Assembly: GCA_028706165.1 (NCBI GenBank)
Contig: JAQWBY010000003.1
Location: forward strand, 1-42,107
Origin: Lentisphaeria bacterium
Lineage (GTDB): Bacteria; Verrucomicrobiota; Lentisphaeria; Oligosphaerales; Oligosphaeraceae
DNA: 42,107 nt
Reading direction: 5' to 3'
Below the pieces are notes generated by a model that searched no databases, was not told the origin of the DNA, and worked only from the letters and a program-made list of their open reading frames with translations. A program made the translations under genes and the position numbers. Below, one piece after another: positions 1-7,704 of this stretch. Positions within the stretch are counted from its first letter, which is position 1, and the number at the start of each line of letters is the position of its first letter.

Positions 1-2
1 CA

Positions 3-419
3 GACGACGCGCTGCGCCTGACGCCATACGCGCAGGGGCTGTTCCTGCGACGCAGCTACGAGAACAAACAGCTGCGGACTTACGAGTCGGGCTTTCCGGA
101 CTGGAGCGGCCGCATGGGCCTGCGTGCTGATAGCGACGACCAGCGGCCTTTCAGTTGGGGCATCGATCTCTACGCCCGGATGGCGACGGAGGCCGATTCG
201 CTCAGTCTCATCACCGGCGACATGGAACGTTATGCGGGGTGGACGACCTACAACGTCGAGATGTCTTGCCGCTGGCTGCCGCGACCGGAAAAGCCCCGGC
301 AGGTCGTCCGCCTTGGCGCCGGGGTGGAAAACATCGGCGACAAGACCTACAGCTACGCCCGGGAGTGGCTCTATGCTCCGGGCAGGAATTATTTTGTGCG
401 CCTGGCCATGAGTTTCTAA
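3..419 (+). CDS. TonB-dependent receptor, C-terminal fragment
   Basis: This is the last roughly 138 codons of a gene that starts before the window; the open frame runs from base 3 to the stop at 417-419. The visible part has alternating hydrophobic and polar residues typical of outer-membrane beta-strands. It ends with the pattern GVENIGDKTYSYAREW, then a GRNYF segment and a terminal strand finishing in phenylalanine. That ending is characteristic of the last strands of TonB-dependent receptor barrels (the 'N-GRNY' box plus a C-terminal aromatic residue recognised by the Bam machinery). Such receptors import oligosaccharides, siderophores or cofactors using energy from TonB-ExbBD. The substrate cannot be judged from this part. 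A glycosidase gene follows 61 bases downstream, which makes a glycan plausible. The plug and TonB box are outside the window. Confidence 0.8.
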   Translation, partial: DDALRLTPYAQGLFLRRSYENKQLRTYESGFPDWSGRMGLRADSDDQRPFSWGIDLYARMATEADSLSLITGDMERYAGWTTYNVEMSCRWLPRPEKPRQVVRLGAGVENIGDKTYSYAREWLYAPGRNYFVRLAMSF

Positions 420-480
420 ACGCGGGCTGGACGGCGCAAGCGCCTTCAACCCCGGGAACGCAAGGAGAAAGGACCTGATC

Positions 481-3400
481 ATGGGTAAGACACTTCGTTG
501 TTGGTTGGTGGCGGTGCTGCTGGCGTTGTCTGGTGCAGTGTGGGGCCAGGCCGAGTTCAACAGCAACGGCCATTTTGTCTATCGCTACCACGGCGTGAAT
601 GTGATTGAGGGTGACTCGCTGTTGTTGATGGACGACGAGTATCGCGGTTTTGACACTGCCAAGGGCTATGTCATGTCCATGGTTGACGGCGTGCAGACGG
701 CGCGTTGCGAGACGGAATACATCACTGTAGTCAAGACCGTGCAGAACCGCAATGGCTTTGCCGAGGCTACGTGGGACATCGACATCAAGGGCACGCCGAG
801 GGGCGGCAAGGTTGAGCTCTGCCTGAGTATTCCGGCGTATGTGCTGGATCACTGGCCGCCGAAACGGCCGTCCATCGCCAGCCACGAGCAGCACGGTATC
901 ATCCACATCGCTAGTTTCTTTGGCGACGTTGAATTCGATGTCAATGGCTCGTCACACAGTTGGTTTTTGGATGACCTGCGGGCAGCGGAGTGGTCCAAGC
1001 GCTTCCGTCTGCGGGTGGCGCCGGACTACAGCAAGGAGGACGGCTGCAAGGTCAAGGCCGTGTTGCGCATCAAAAGTACACCATCCACGCTGAACGCTTT
1101 CCGGACCTACCCGCTGGCAGGTCATGGCAATCGCGGTCTGCGGGACGACGTGGCCGACGACGGGCAAGGCGGCTGGACGGACCAAGGCACCAATGACCTG
1201 AGCTGTTTTACGCCCGGAACCATCAACGCGCAGGGCGTGCCTTTTGCCATTGGCGACAAAGTAATTGCGCTCAAAGGCGAGGCCCGGCCGGCTTTCCCGG
1301 TGGCATCGCCGGTAATTAGCCTGGACGGCGTTCAGGCCGAGCGCCTGGGCTTTGTGCACACGCTGGTGTGGAATGCGGCGTTTCGCGAGACGGTCTTGGA
1401 GTATGAGGTCACCTATGCCGACGGCAAGGTCGTAGAGATACCGGTGCGTTACGGCATGGAAGCCAACGACTGGTGGAACGAGAACGAACCGCTGGTGGCG
1501 CGAATCGCTTGGCGGGGGGATAATTCCCAGCACGCCGTGGCCCTGCAGCACCTGCTGTGGACGAATCCCCGGCCGGCCGTGGCGCTGAAGAGCCTGCGGG
1601 CGCGGTCGCTGGAGACGTCGTCAGTGCCGGTGATCTTGGGGCTGACCGCGCTCAAGCGCGGCGTGCTGACCCAAGGGCAACTGGAGGCGCTGGACAAGAT
1701 GTACAATGACCGGCCGCGGACCGACGTGAGCACTGACGGCTGGTATGAATGTCCCATCGCCTGGCTGGACGGTATTGCGCCTGGCAGTGCCTTGGATGTG
1801 TCCTTCCTCAATGACGCGCCGGCGGGCAAGCACGGCTGGCTCAAGGTCGCCGCCAATGGCCATTTTGTCTTCGCCGACAAGCCCGACGAGGCAGTGAAAT
1901 TTTGGGGGACGAACGCGGCTCTGTACGGGCCTTATCCCGAAAAGGCCGATGCGCCGGGGATTGCGCGTTGCTTGGCGCGACAGGGCGTCAATCTCGTGCG
2001 TCTTCATCTCTACGCGGTGTATCCAGACACGCTGATCGCTGAGGACGGGTCGCTTAATCCCGAGGCGCTGGACAAGATGGAGTTTTTCATTGCCGAGCTG
2101 AAGAAGAACGGCATCTACATTTTCATGGATTGGAATGACGGCATGCTCTTTGAACGCCTGGTGGGCAAGCCGTTGCCGGACGGCGGCAAGGGCGCCAAGT
2201 TTGCGGCGTTGTTCAATCGCGAGCTGATCGCCGCGAGCAAAAAACTGGCCCAGGCGCTGTTTACGCATGTGAATCCCTACACGGTGCTGCGCATGGTTGA
2301 TGATCCGGCGGTGTGCATGTACGAGGTCACCAACGAGAATTCCGTGGTGATGAACTGGGGTGCGCTGCGCGAGCGCGTGGCGGCCGAATGGTGCGACGAA
2401 CTGGAGGCGTTGTGGCTGGACTGGCAGCGCCGGCAGGGCATTGCCGAGCCGCAGCCGCTGCCGAGGGATTTCACGGCTGCCGGGCCGACGGGCATGCGCT
2501 TTGCCGCCGAGCTGCAACGGGCTCACTTGGAGGAGATGAAGGCGTACTACCAGAGCCTGGGCGGCAAGGCGCCGATCAGCGGCACCAATATCACCTTCAC
2601 GCTGGGCGAGCTGTGGTCGAGCACAAATATGGACTACATGAATGACCACGCCTACGCCGACCACCCCAATGTGCGCGCCAAACCGATGACCTACAACAAC
2701 GGCTGCAGCGTGACCCAAGCGGCCTGGCAGTTGAGCATCATCCCTAGCTTCAGCCGGGCGAAGATCGCGGGCAAGCCGGTAGTGGCCAGCGAGTGGAATT
2801 TCTGCTATCCCAACGACACGCGCTGCGAAGGCCTGCCGTTCATGACCGCCTACAGCAGCTTCCAGGATTGGGACGCGCTGCTGTTCTACTGCGCTACGGG
2901 GTCCTTCGACGGTGGCCGCTGGTCGCGTTTTCATGACGCGCCGGGTATTTTGGTGCATTCACAGCAGACCGACCCGGCCACCTGGGGGCTGAGCCAGGCC
3001 AGCGCGCTGGCGTTCCGGCGCGGGGACATCCGGCCGTCGGCGAAAGTCGTGTCTTTGTCTTACGGTCCCGAAGCCGTGTGGGCCAATCAGAGCGTTGCCG
3101 CGCGCATGCCCTTCCTGGCGGCGCTGGCGCGGGTGGAGACGACGTTGACGCCCGCCGAGGTGGACGCGTGGCCAATGAATGTGCCCCGCGAACAGCAGGC
3201 CAAAGACAGCCTGTTGGAAGCTGCCGCGAAGCTCGGTGTTGACGGCGTGTCGCTGGAGCGGGTGACGGGCGATACCGGTGAGGTTGTGCGTTATCCGGCG
3301 GCGGGTCTGTTGGTGGTCGACACGCCGCGCAGCAAGATGGTGACGGGCCGCCTGCATGCCCTGCTGGACTCTGTGCAGCAGCCGCAGGACCTGCAGATCG

Positions 3401-3753
3401 AATCCCCGAGCAGTTTTGCGACCATCACCCTGAGCAGCTTGAGCGACGAGCCTATCCGCAGTGCCAAACGGATGCTCTTGTGCGCGGTGGGCAATGCCCG
3501 CAATGCCGATACCAAAATCGAGGGGCGCTTCATCATGGACATGGGGCGGAAGGGCCCGGTGCTGGCCGAGCCGGTGCTGGCGACTATCGCGATGCCGATC
3601 CTGCCCGGCAATGCGCCGTTGCGGGTGTATCGCCTGGACAGCCTCAGCGGTGAACGCCGGGCGGAGATCGCCGTCAGCCGCGAGAATGGCATGGAACGGT
3701 TCGCGCTGGATAAGGACACCCTGAGTATCTACATCGAACTGGTCCGCGAATGA
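481..3753 (+). CDS. Secreted glycoside hydrolase, GH5-like (clan GH-A) large enzyme
   Basis: This is a protein of 1090 residues with a clear Sec signal peptide (MGKTLRCWLVAVLLALSGAVWGQA). The start is set by a strong ribosome site (aaggagaaagg) about 7 bases upstream. Residues about 25-440 are a beta-rich region without a family I recognise. A TIM-barrel cellulase-type domain follows at about 450-800. It shows the strand 'GVNLVRLHLYA', then 'MYEVTNEN' with the likely acid/base Glu619 after Asn618, and 'VVASEWNF' with the likely nucleophile Glu771; this Asn-Glu plus late-Glu arrangement is typical of clan GH-A. The C-terminal 250 residues are again beta-rich. It probably cleaves a beta-linked polysaccharide in the periplasm or outside the cell. 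The exact substrate is unknown. It lies directly after a TonB receptor and before the DUF362/ferredoxin pair, with 48 bases to the next start. Confidence 0.82.
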   Translation: MGKTLRCWLVAVLLALSGAVWGQAEFNSNGHFVYRYHGVNVIEGDSLLLMDDEYRGFDTAKGYVMSMVDGVQTARCETEYITVVKTVQNRNGFAEATWDIDIKGTPRGGKVELCLSIPAYVLDHWPPKRPSIASHEQHGIIHIASFFGDVEFDVNGSSHSWFLDDLRAAEWSKRFRLRVAPDYSKEDGCKVKAVLRIKSTPSTLNAFRTYPLAGHGNRGLRDDVADDGQGGWTDQGTNDLSCFTPGTINAQGVPFAIGDKVIALKGEARPAFPVASPVISLDGVQAERLGFVHTLVWNAAFRETVLEYEVTYADGKVVEIPVRYGMEANDWWNENEPLVARIAWRGDNSQHAVALQHLLWTNPRPAVALKSLRARSLETSSVPVILGLTALKRGVLTQGQLEALDKMYNDRPRTDVSTDGWYECPIAWLDGIAPGSALDVSFLNDAPAGKHGWLKVAANGHFVFADKPDEAVKFWGTNAALYGPYPEKADAPGIARCLARQGVNLVRLHLYAVYPDTLIAEDGSLNPEALDKMEFFIAELKKNGIYIFMDWNDGMLFERLVGKPLPDGGKGAKFAALFNRELIAASKKLAQALFTHVNPYTVLRMVDDPAVCMYEVTNENSVVMNWGALRERVAAEWCDELEALWLDWQRRQGIAEPQPLPRDFTAAGPTGMRFAAELQRAHLEEMKAYYQSLGGKAPISGTNITFTLGELWSSTNMDYMNDHAYADHPNVRAKPMTYNNGCSVTQAAWQLSIIPSFSRAKIAGKPVVASEWNFCYPNDTRCEGLPFMTAYSSFQDWDALLFYCATGSFDGGRWSRFHDAPGILVHSQQTDPATWGLSQASALAFRRGDIRPSAKVVSLSYGPEAVWANQSVAARMPFLAALARVETTLTPAEVDAWPMNVPREQQAKDSLLEAAAKLGVDGVSLERVTGDTGEVVRYPAAGLLVVDTPRSKMVTGRLHALLDSVQQPQDLQIESPSSFATITLSSLSDEPIRSAKRMLLCAVGNARNADTKIEGRFIMDMGRKGPVLAEPVLATIAMPILPGNAPLRVYRLDSLSGERRAEIAVSRENGMERFALDKDTLSIYIELVRE

Positions 3754-3801
3754 ACGTGCGCGGGTGAATGAACTGCAATAACCTGAGCATATGGAGGCTA
3801 T

Positions 3802-4737
3802 ATGGACAGACGCAATTTTCTGAAAAGCAGCGTGGCGACTGCCGCTGCCACAGCGGTACTCGCGGAGTTGACCTCGACGCAAGTTCACGCTCAGGAGGCC
3901 AAGGCGGAGGCTGGCGCTGGGGATGGCCGTGCGGAGGTGGTCGCGGTGCGCAACGGCAGTGCTGTGGCGATGTTCCGCAAGGGCATTGCGGCGCTGGGCG
4001 GGATGACGGCTTTTGTGAAGCCTGGGCAAAAGGTGGTGGTCAAGCCGAACATTGGCTGGGACCGCACGCCGGAGCAGGCTGCAAATACCAATCCCGAACT
4101 GGTCGCCGAAATTGTCCGCCAGGCATTGGCTGCCGGCGCCGCGCAGGTACAGGTATTTGATCACACCTGCAACGAATGGAAGAGCTGCTACCGCAACAGC
4201 GGCATTGAGGCGGCCGTGGTCGCCGCCGGCGGCAAGATGCTTTCCGCTCACGACGAAAAGCTGCACTATGTGGAAAAGAGCTGCCCGCAAGCCATCAGCA
4301 TGAAGACCGCGAAGATTCACCAGGCGATCGTCGATGCCGACGTGTTCATCAATGTGCCGGTACTCAAACACCACGGCGGCGCCAAAATGACCGCCGCCAT
4401 GAAGAACTTCCTGGGAATCTTCTGGGACCGCTCCTTCATGCACAAGAACAACTTGCCGCAGTGTATCGCTGACTGCGCGTTGTATCGCCGGCCGGACTTG
4501 AATGTGGTTGACGCGTACCGCATTGTCGTGGCCAACGGCCCGCGCGGGAAAGTGGCCGAGGACATCCGCGAGCTGCGCTATCAGCTGTTGTCGCGGGACA
4601 TCGTGGCGATTGACGCCATGGCGACGAAAGTCATCGGCTACGAGCTCGCCCAAGTGCCCTACATCGCGCTGGCTGCCAACGCCGGGCTCGGCGTTGCCGA
4701 CTTTTCGCGCATCAGCGTAACCCGTCTGGAGGCCTGA
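3802..4737 (+). CDS. DUF362 domain protein with Tat signal
   Basis: This is a 311-residue protein that begins MDRRNFLKSS, a textbook twin-arginine motif, followed by an alanine-rich hydrophobic segment and a likely cleavage site after VHA. It is therefore expected to be exported folded, probably with a cofactor. The rest matches the DUF362 family: 'VVVKPNIGWDR', 'INVPVLKHHGGAKMTAAMKNFLG' and 'LNVVDAYRIVVANGP' are family landmarks. The biochemical function of DUF362 is not established; members often sit next to, or are fused to, [4Fe-4S] ferredoxins, which suggests a redox role. Here the stop codon TGA shares a base with the ATG of the downstream polyferredoxin gene (TGATG), so the two are almost certainly translationally coupled. 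A ribosome site (tggagg) precedes the chosen start. This protein has no ferredoxin domain of its own. Confidence 0.88.
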   Translation: MDRRNFLKSSVATAAATAVLAELTSTQVHAQEAKAEAGAGDGRAEVVAVRNGSAVAMFRKGIAALGGMTAFVKPGQKVVVKPNIGWDRTPEQAANTNPELVAEIVRQALAAGAAQVQVFDHTCNEWKSCYRNSGIEAAVVAAGGKMLSAHDEKLHYVEKSCPQAISMKTAKIHQAIVDADVFINVPVLKHHGGAKMTAAMKNFLGIFWDRSFMHKNNLPQCIADCALYRRPDLNVVDAYRIVVANGPRGKVAEDIRELRYQLLSRDIVAIDAMATKVIGYELAQVPYIALAANAGLGVADFSRISVTRLEA

Positions 4738-6374
4738 TGGCGACGTCACGGTTGCGATGGTTGCGCTACGGACGCATCGCGCTGGCGGCATTGAGCATGC
4801 TGATGCTGCTGGCGTTCGTCTGCCACGGTGTTGCAGTCGGCGAATATTGGTTCAACGCCCAGTTTGGGCCGGCTGCTGCGCGCGCGTGGCTGCTGTTGTC
4901 GCCGGCGGCCGCAGGCGTAGTCTTGCTGCTGCTGGTCTTGACGCTGGTGTTCGGGCGGGTGTACTGCAGCGTGCTGTGTCCGTTGGGTATCCTGCAGGAC
5001 GTCATCGGCTGGCTCACGCGACGGCGTTGCCCGGCTCCGGGGAATCATCCGCGTCTGCGCTACGGCATTGCCGTGGTGACGATCGTGCTGGCGCTTTGTG
5101 GGTGGAACCTGGGCTTACGGCTCCTGGACCCGGCGTCGCGCTTTGGCGGTATGGTCGCGACCTTGGTGGCACCATTGCACACGGCGATTTACAACCGTCT
5201 ATATCCCGACGACATGCTGATCGTGCGCCCGCTGGCCTTGCCGACGCTATTCATTTTGGGCGTGCTGCCCCTGCTGCTGCTGACGGCGCTGGTACTGTGG
5301 CGCCGGCGCTGGTTCTGCACAACACTGTGCCCAGTAGGGACGGTGCTGGGGCTGCTGGCCAAATATACGCCTTACCCGCTGCAGCTTACGGATGCCTGCG
5401 TCAAATGCGGCCAATGCCAGAAAATCTGCCCCGCTGGTTGCATCGACCTCGCGGAGGGCAGTCTTGACAACGAGCGCTGTTTGCGCTGCCTGAAATGCCT
5501 GGACGCCTGCCGCTTTCAGGCCGTAGGCTGGGGGCGGCCCGCCGCTCTGACGGCAAATGCCGGCACTGCGACAAGCCAGGCCGAGGTGGGGGCGCCTGTG
5601 GCTACCGCTGACGCAAACAATGTTCAGCCCGCAGAGGCAACGGGTGCTGGTGACGCGGCCGCGGTTGATGCTGCAGCTTCGTCGCGGGTGGACCTGACGC
5701 GCCGGGAGGTCCTGGTCGGCGCGGCGGGTTTGAGTGCGATGGCTTGTGTTGGTGCGGCGCTGCTGCGGCCTGGCGGCGTTTTGCGCGCTGGCGCTGGCGC
5801 TGGGGCGATCTATCCGCCGGGCGCGGGTTCGGCGGCGCGTTTTGCGGCCTTGTGCACGGGCTGTCAGTTGTGCGTGCGGAATTGCCGCGGCAATGTGTTG
5901 CGGGCGCTTGGCGATGGCCGGTCGGGGCTGGTTCACCTGGTTTTTGACCGTGGCATGTGCGAGTTCAACTGCATGCGCTGCAGCTCGATTTGTCCCACGG
6001 GGGCATTGCGCCCGATGACGAAGGCAGCGAAGCAGCGCTGCCGGATTGGCATGGCGCAATTTGACCCGTCGTTGTGCGTAGCGGTTCAGGACGGCGTTGA
6101 CTGTGGGGCTTGCGCGGAGCATTGCCCGACGGGCGCCCTGCAGATGAAGGACGACGGCCCGGGCCGGCGCATACCGTCCTTGAATACCGATTTGTGCATT
6201 GGTTGCGGCAGCTGCGAGTATCCGTGTCCGGTGCGGCCGCTGCGGGCGATGCGGGTGACGCCGGTGGCCATTCAGGTGCAGGCTGACGATCCCGGCGAGT
6301 ACTTCCGCCGGCGGCGGGAACAGGCGCCCCTGCCGAAGCCCGCAGCGACCGGCGATGACGGCTGGCTGTTGTGA
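4737..6374 (+). CDS. Membrane polyferredoxin resembling a NapH-NapG fusion
   Basis: The protein has 545 residues in two halves. The N-terminal half (about 1-275) has hydrophobic membrane segments and two Cys-x3-Cys-Pro motifs (CSVLCPLG near residue 80, CTTLCPVG near 193), then two ferredoxin motifs (CVKCGQCQKICPAGC and CLRCLKCLDAC). This is the architecture of NapH/MauN-type quinol-linked membrane ferredoxins. An Ala-rich linker (about 278-318) leads to 'LTRREVLVGAAGLSAM', which looks like an internal twin-arginine signal or membrane anchor. After it come four more cysteine clusters (CTGCQLCVRNC, CEFNCMRCSSICPTGAL, CGACAEHCPTGAL, CIGCGSCEYPCPV), as in the periplasmic ferredoxin NapG. It probably moves electrons across the membrane, perhaps to or from the coupled DUF362 protein. 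No nitrate reductase is nearby, so a role in nitrate respiration should not be assumed. Confidence 0.85.
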   Translation: MATSRLRWLRYGRIALAALSMLMLLAFVCHGVAVGEYWFNAQFGPAAARAWLLLSPAAAGVVLLLLVLTLVFGRVYCSVLCPLGILQDVIGWLTRRRCPAPGNHPRLRYGIAVVTIVLALCGWNLGLRLLDPASRFGGMVATLVAPLHTAIYNRLYPDDMLIVRPLALPTLFILGVLPLLLLTALVLWRRRWFCTTLCPVGTVLGLLAKYTPYPLQLTDACVKCGQCQKICPAGCIDLAEGSLDNERCLRCLKCLDACRFQAVGWGRPAALTANAGTATSQAEVGAPVATADANNVQPAEATGAGDAAAVDAAASSRVDLTRREVLVGAAGLSAMACVGAALLRPGGVLRAGAGAGAIYPPGAGSAARFAALCTGCQLCVRNCRGNVLRALGDGRSGLVHLVFDRGMCEFNCMRCSSICPTGALRPMTKAAKQRCRIGMAQFDPSLCVAVQDGVDCGACAEHCPTGALQMKDDGPGRRIPSLNTDLCIGCGSCEYPCPVRPLRAMRVTPVAIQVQADDPGEYFRRRREQAPLPKPAATGDDGWLL

Positions 6375-6439
6375 TCTGACAGTAAAGCAGTTACAAATAA
6401 ACTGCGAGCGTGCTGAAGGAGAGCAGGAGAGCAGGACCT

Positions 6440-7465
6440 ATGATGATTCATGACAACATTGAATTTCACAACGTCGGCGCCTTGGAGCCGGCAGTGGGCT
6501 TGAACGGCCTTTGCCTGGCGCGGCTGCCGCGGGCGCTGCGTTGGCAGCTCAATCAGCGGGCGCGTAAGACTGGCGCGGAGTCTATCGGTTGCGAGATGCG
6601 TTTTGTCACCGATGCGCCCGAGATTCGGCTCAGCCTGTCTTGTACGCCGCCGGAGTTCGCGACGACGCTGCCGTTGCGCATCTTCCTGGGCAATTTTGAT
6701 TTATCGCCGTTTCAGAGTCCCGTGCTGCAACCTGGCCAGGTGAACACGGTGGTATTGACGCCACCTGCGGAGATGCGGGCCACTTGGGCGCAGGGCGGAT
6801 TGCGTCCGAAGGGCTTTGCGCCGAATGTGTGGCGGGTGCAATGCTGGCGTGGCTCGGCGATGTACTGCGGCATGGACTGCCTTGGCTGGCCGTGGCGGCC
6901 GCCGACGGCAGCGGAAAAGCCTGCGAAGACCTACTTGGCCTACGGCTCGTCGATCACCCATTCTCATTTGGATGGCTATCCCTTGGTGGCGGCGCGTCGT
7001 CTGGGCGTGCAGCTGCTGAACCTGGGTCTGAGCGGCTCCTGTCATGCCGAACAAGAAATGGCCGATTACATGGCGAACATGAACAGCTGGGATTTCGCGA
7101 CCCTGGAGCTGGGCATCAATATGCTCGGCATGCCGGTGGAGACTTTCCGCGAGCGGGTGTTCTACATGGTCGACACCATGACCACCCGGCAGCCCGGCAA
7201 GCCCATCGTGCTGCTGACCATGTTCCCCTTCTCGCGCGATCTCAATCTCCCCGTAGCCGACCCGCAAAATACTGCCACGCATTTTCGCGATGTGGTCCGC
7301 GAAGCCGCGGCAAAATGGCGCGACCGTAAGGTCTTCCTCATTGAAGGCGCGGACATCCTGGACGACTTCACCGGCCTCAACTGGGACTTGTTGCATCCGT
7401 CCATCTACGGTCATGGCCTCATGGGCCAGAATCTGGCCGCGAAACTGGCGGCGATCCTGGGGTGA
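6440..7465 (+). CDS. SGNH/GDSL-family hydrolase (probable carbohydrate esterase)
   Basis: The protein has 341 residues from the ATG at 6440. An in-frame ATG lies 30 bases upstream, but the purine-rich ribosome site (aggagagcagga) lies just before 6440. There is no signal peptide, so it is probably cytoplasmic. Residues about 1-160 form a beta-rich N-terminal domain often found ahead of this esterase type. The catalytic domain starts with 'YLAYGSSITHSH', where Ser171 is the expected nucleophile. It continues with 'LNLGLSGSCHAE' (oxyanion Gly), 'LELGINM' (the block containing the usual Asn) and 'WDLLHPSIYGH' with Asp316 and His319. All catalytic elements are therefore present. Related enzymes remove acetyl or other acyl groups from sugars. 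It follows the redox pair by 65 bases and may be in the same transcript. Substrate is not predictable. Confidence 0.83.
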   Translation: MMIHDNIEFHNVGALEPAVGLNGLCLARLPRALRWQLNQRARKTGAESIGCEMRFVTDAPEIRLSLSCTPPEFATTLPLRIFLGNFDLSPFQSPVLQPGQVNTVVLTPPAEMRATWAQGGLRPKGFAPNVWRVQCWRGSAMYCGMDCLGWPWRPPTAAEKPAKTYLAYGSSITHSHLDGYPLVAARRLGVQLLNLGLSGSCHAEQEMADYMANMNSWDFATLELGINMLGMPVETFRERVFYMVDTMTTRQPGKPIVLLTMFPFSRDLNLPVADPQNTATHFRDVVREAAAKWRDRKVFLIEGADILDDFTGLNWDLLHPSIYGHGLMGQNLAAKLAAILG

Positions 7466-7494
7466 GCTTAGTTCGCAAAGCATAGTTGGGTTTT

Positions 7495-7537
7495 GCGAGG
7501 GGGAGGGAAGGAGCATTGCTCCTTCCCTCCCCCTCGC
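7495..7537. repeat. Perfect 21-bp palindrome in a convergent gap
   Basis: Arms 7495-7515 and 7517-7537 are perfect reverse complements separated by one base; the arms are purine-rich on one side and pyrimidine-rich on the other. It lies 29 bases after the SGNH hydrolase stop, between two convergent genes. It could act as a two-way terminator, though no run of T follows it on either strand, so it may instead be a repeat-type hairpin. Confidence 0.75.
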
Positions 7538-7561
7538 GCTCCCCCACCTATCCCTTTTCGT

Positions 7562-7608
7562 CCCAGCGCCCCGCGGCAATCGCTTTGCGACTGCCGCGGG
7601 GCGCTGGG
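7562..7608. repeat. GC-rich 17-bp inverted repeat, second hairpin of the convergent gap
   Basis: Arms 7562-7578 and 7592-7608 are perfect complements. Inside the 13-base loop a further four pairs (tcgc with gcga) can form past one mismatch. It sits 24 bases after the preceding palindrome. The two together occupy nearly half of the 239-base gap between convergent genes. No T-tract is present. Confidence 0.75.
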
Positions 7609-7639
7609 CGTCAGCAGCTACAGACATGACATTTCTTCG
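7603..7639. repeat. Short dispersed motif, copy 1
   Basis: The 15-base core tgggcgtcagcagct and the following catg...cttcgc pattern recur at 9289-9348 with small insertions. No gene is visible under it. It starts inside the right arm of the hairpin at 7562-7608. It is probably a remnant of a dispersed intergenic repeat. Confidence 0.5.
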
Positions 7640-7704
7640 CTGTTTGTGTGGCAGCCATAGGAACAGCGAGTATTAATGTCTGAGTGATTCCATGGCTTGC
7701 ATTG

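Noticed and set aside
3768-4160. Plus-strand frame of 130 codons overlapping the DUF362 start
   Set aside because: It is out of frame with the Tat-signal protein, which has a ribosome site and family motifs; the other frame has none.
2959-4791. Long minus-strand open frame of 610 codons
   Set aside because: It is antisense to the well-supported glycosidase and DUF362 genes, is rich in His/Arg/Gln as expected from GC-rich shadow frames, and shows no domain.
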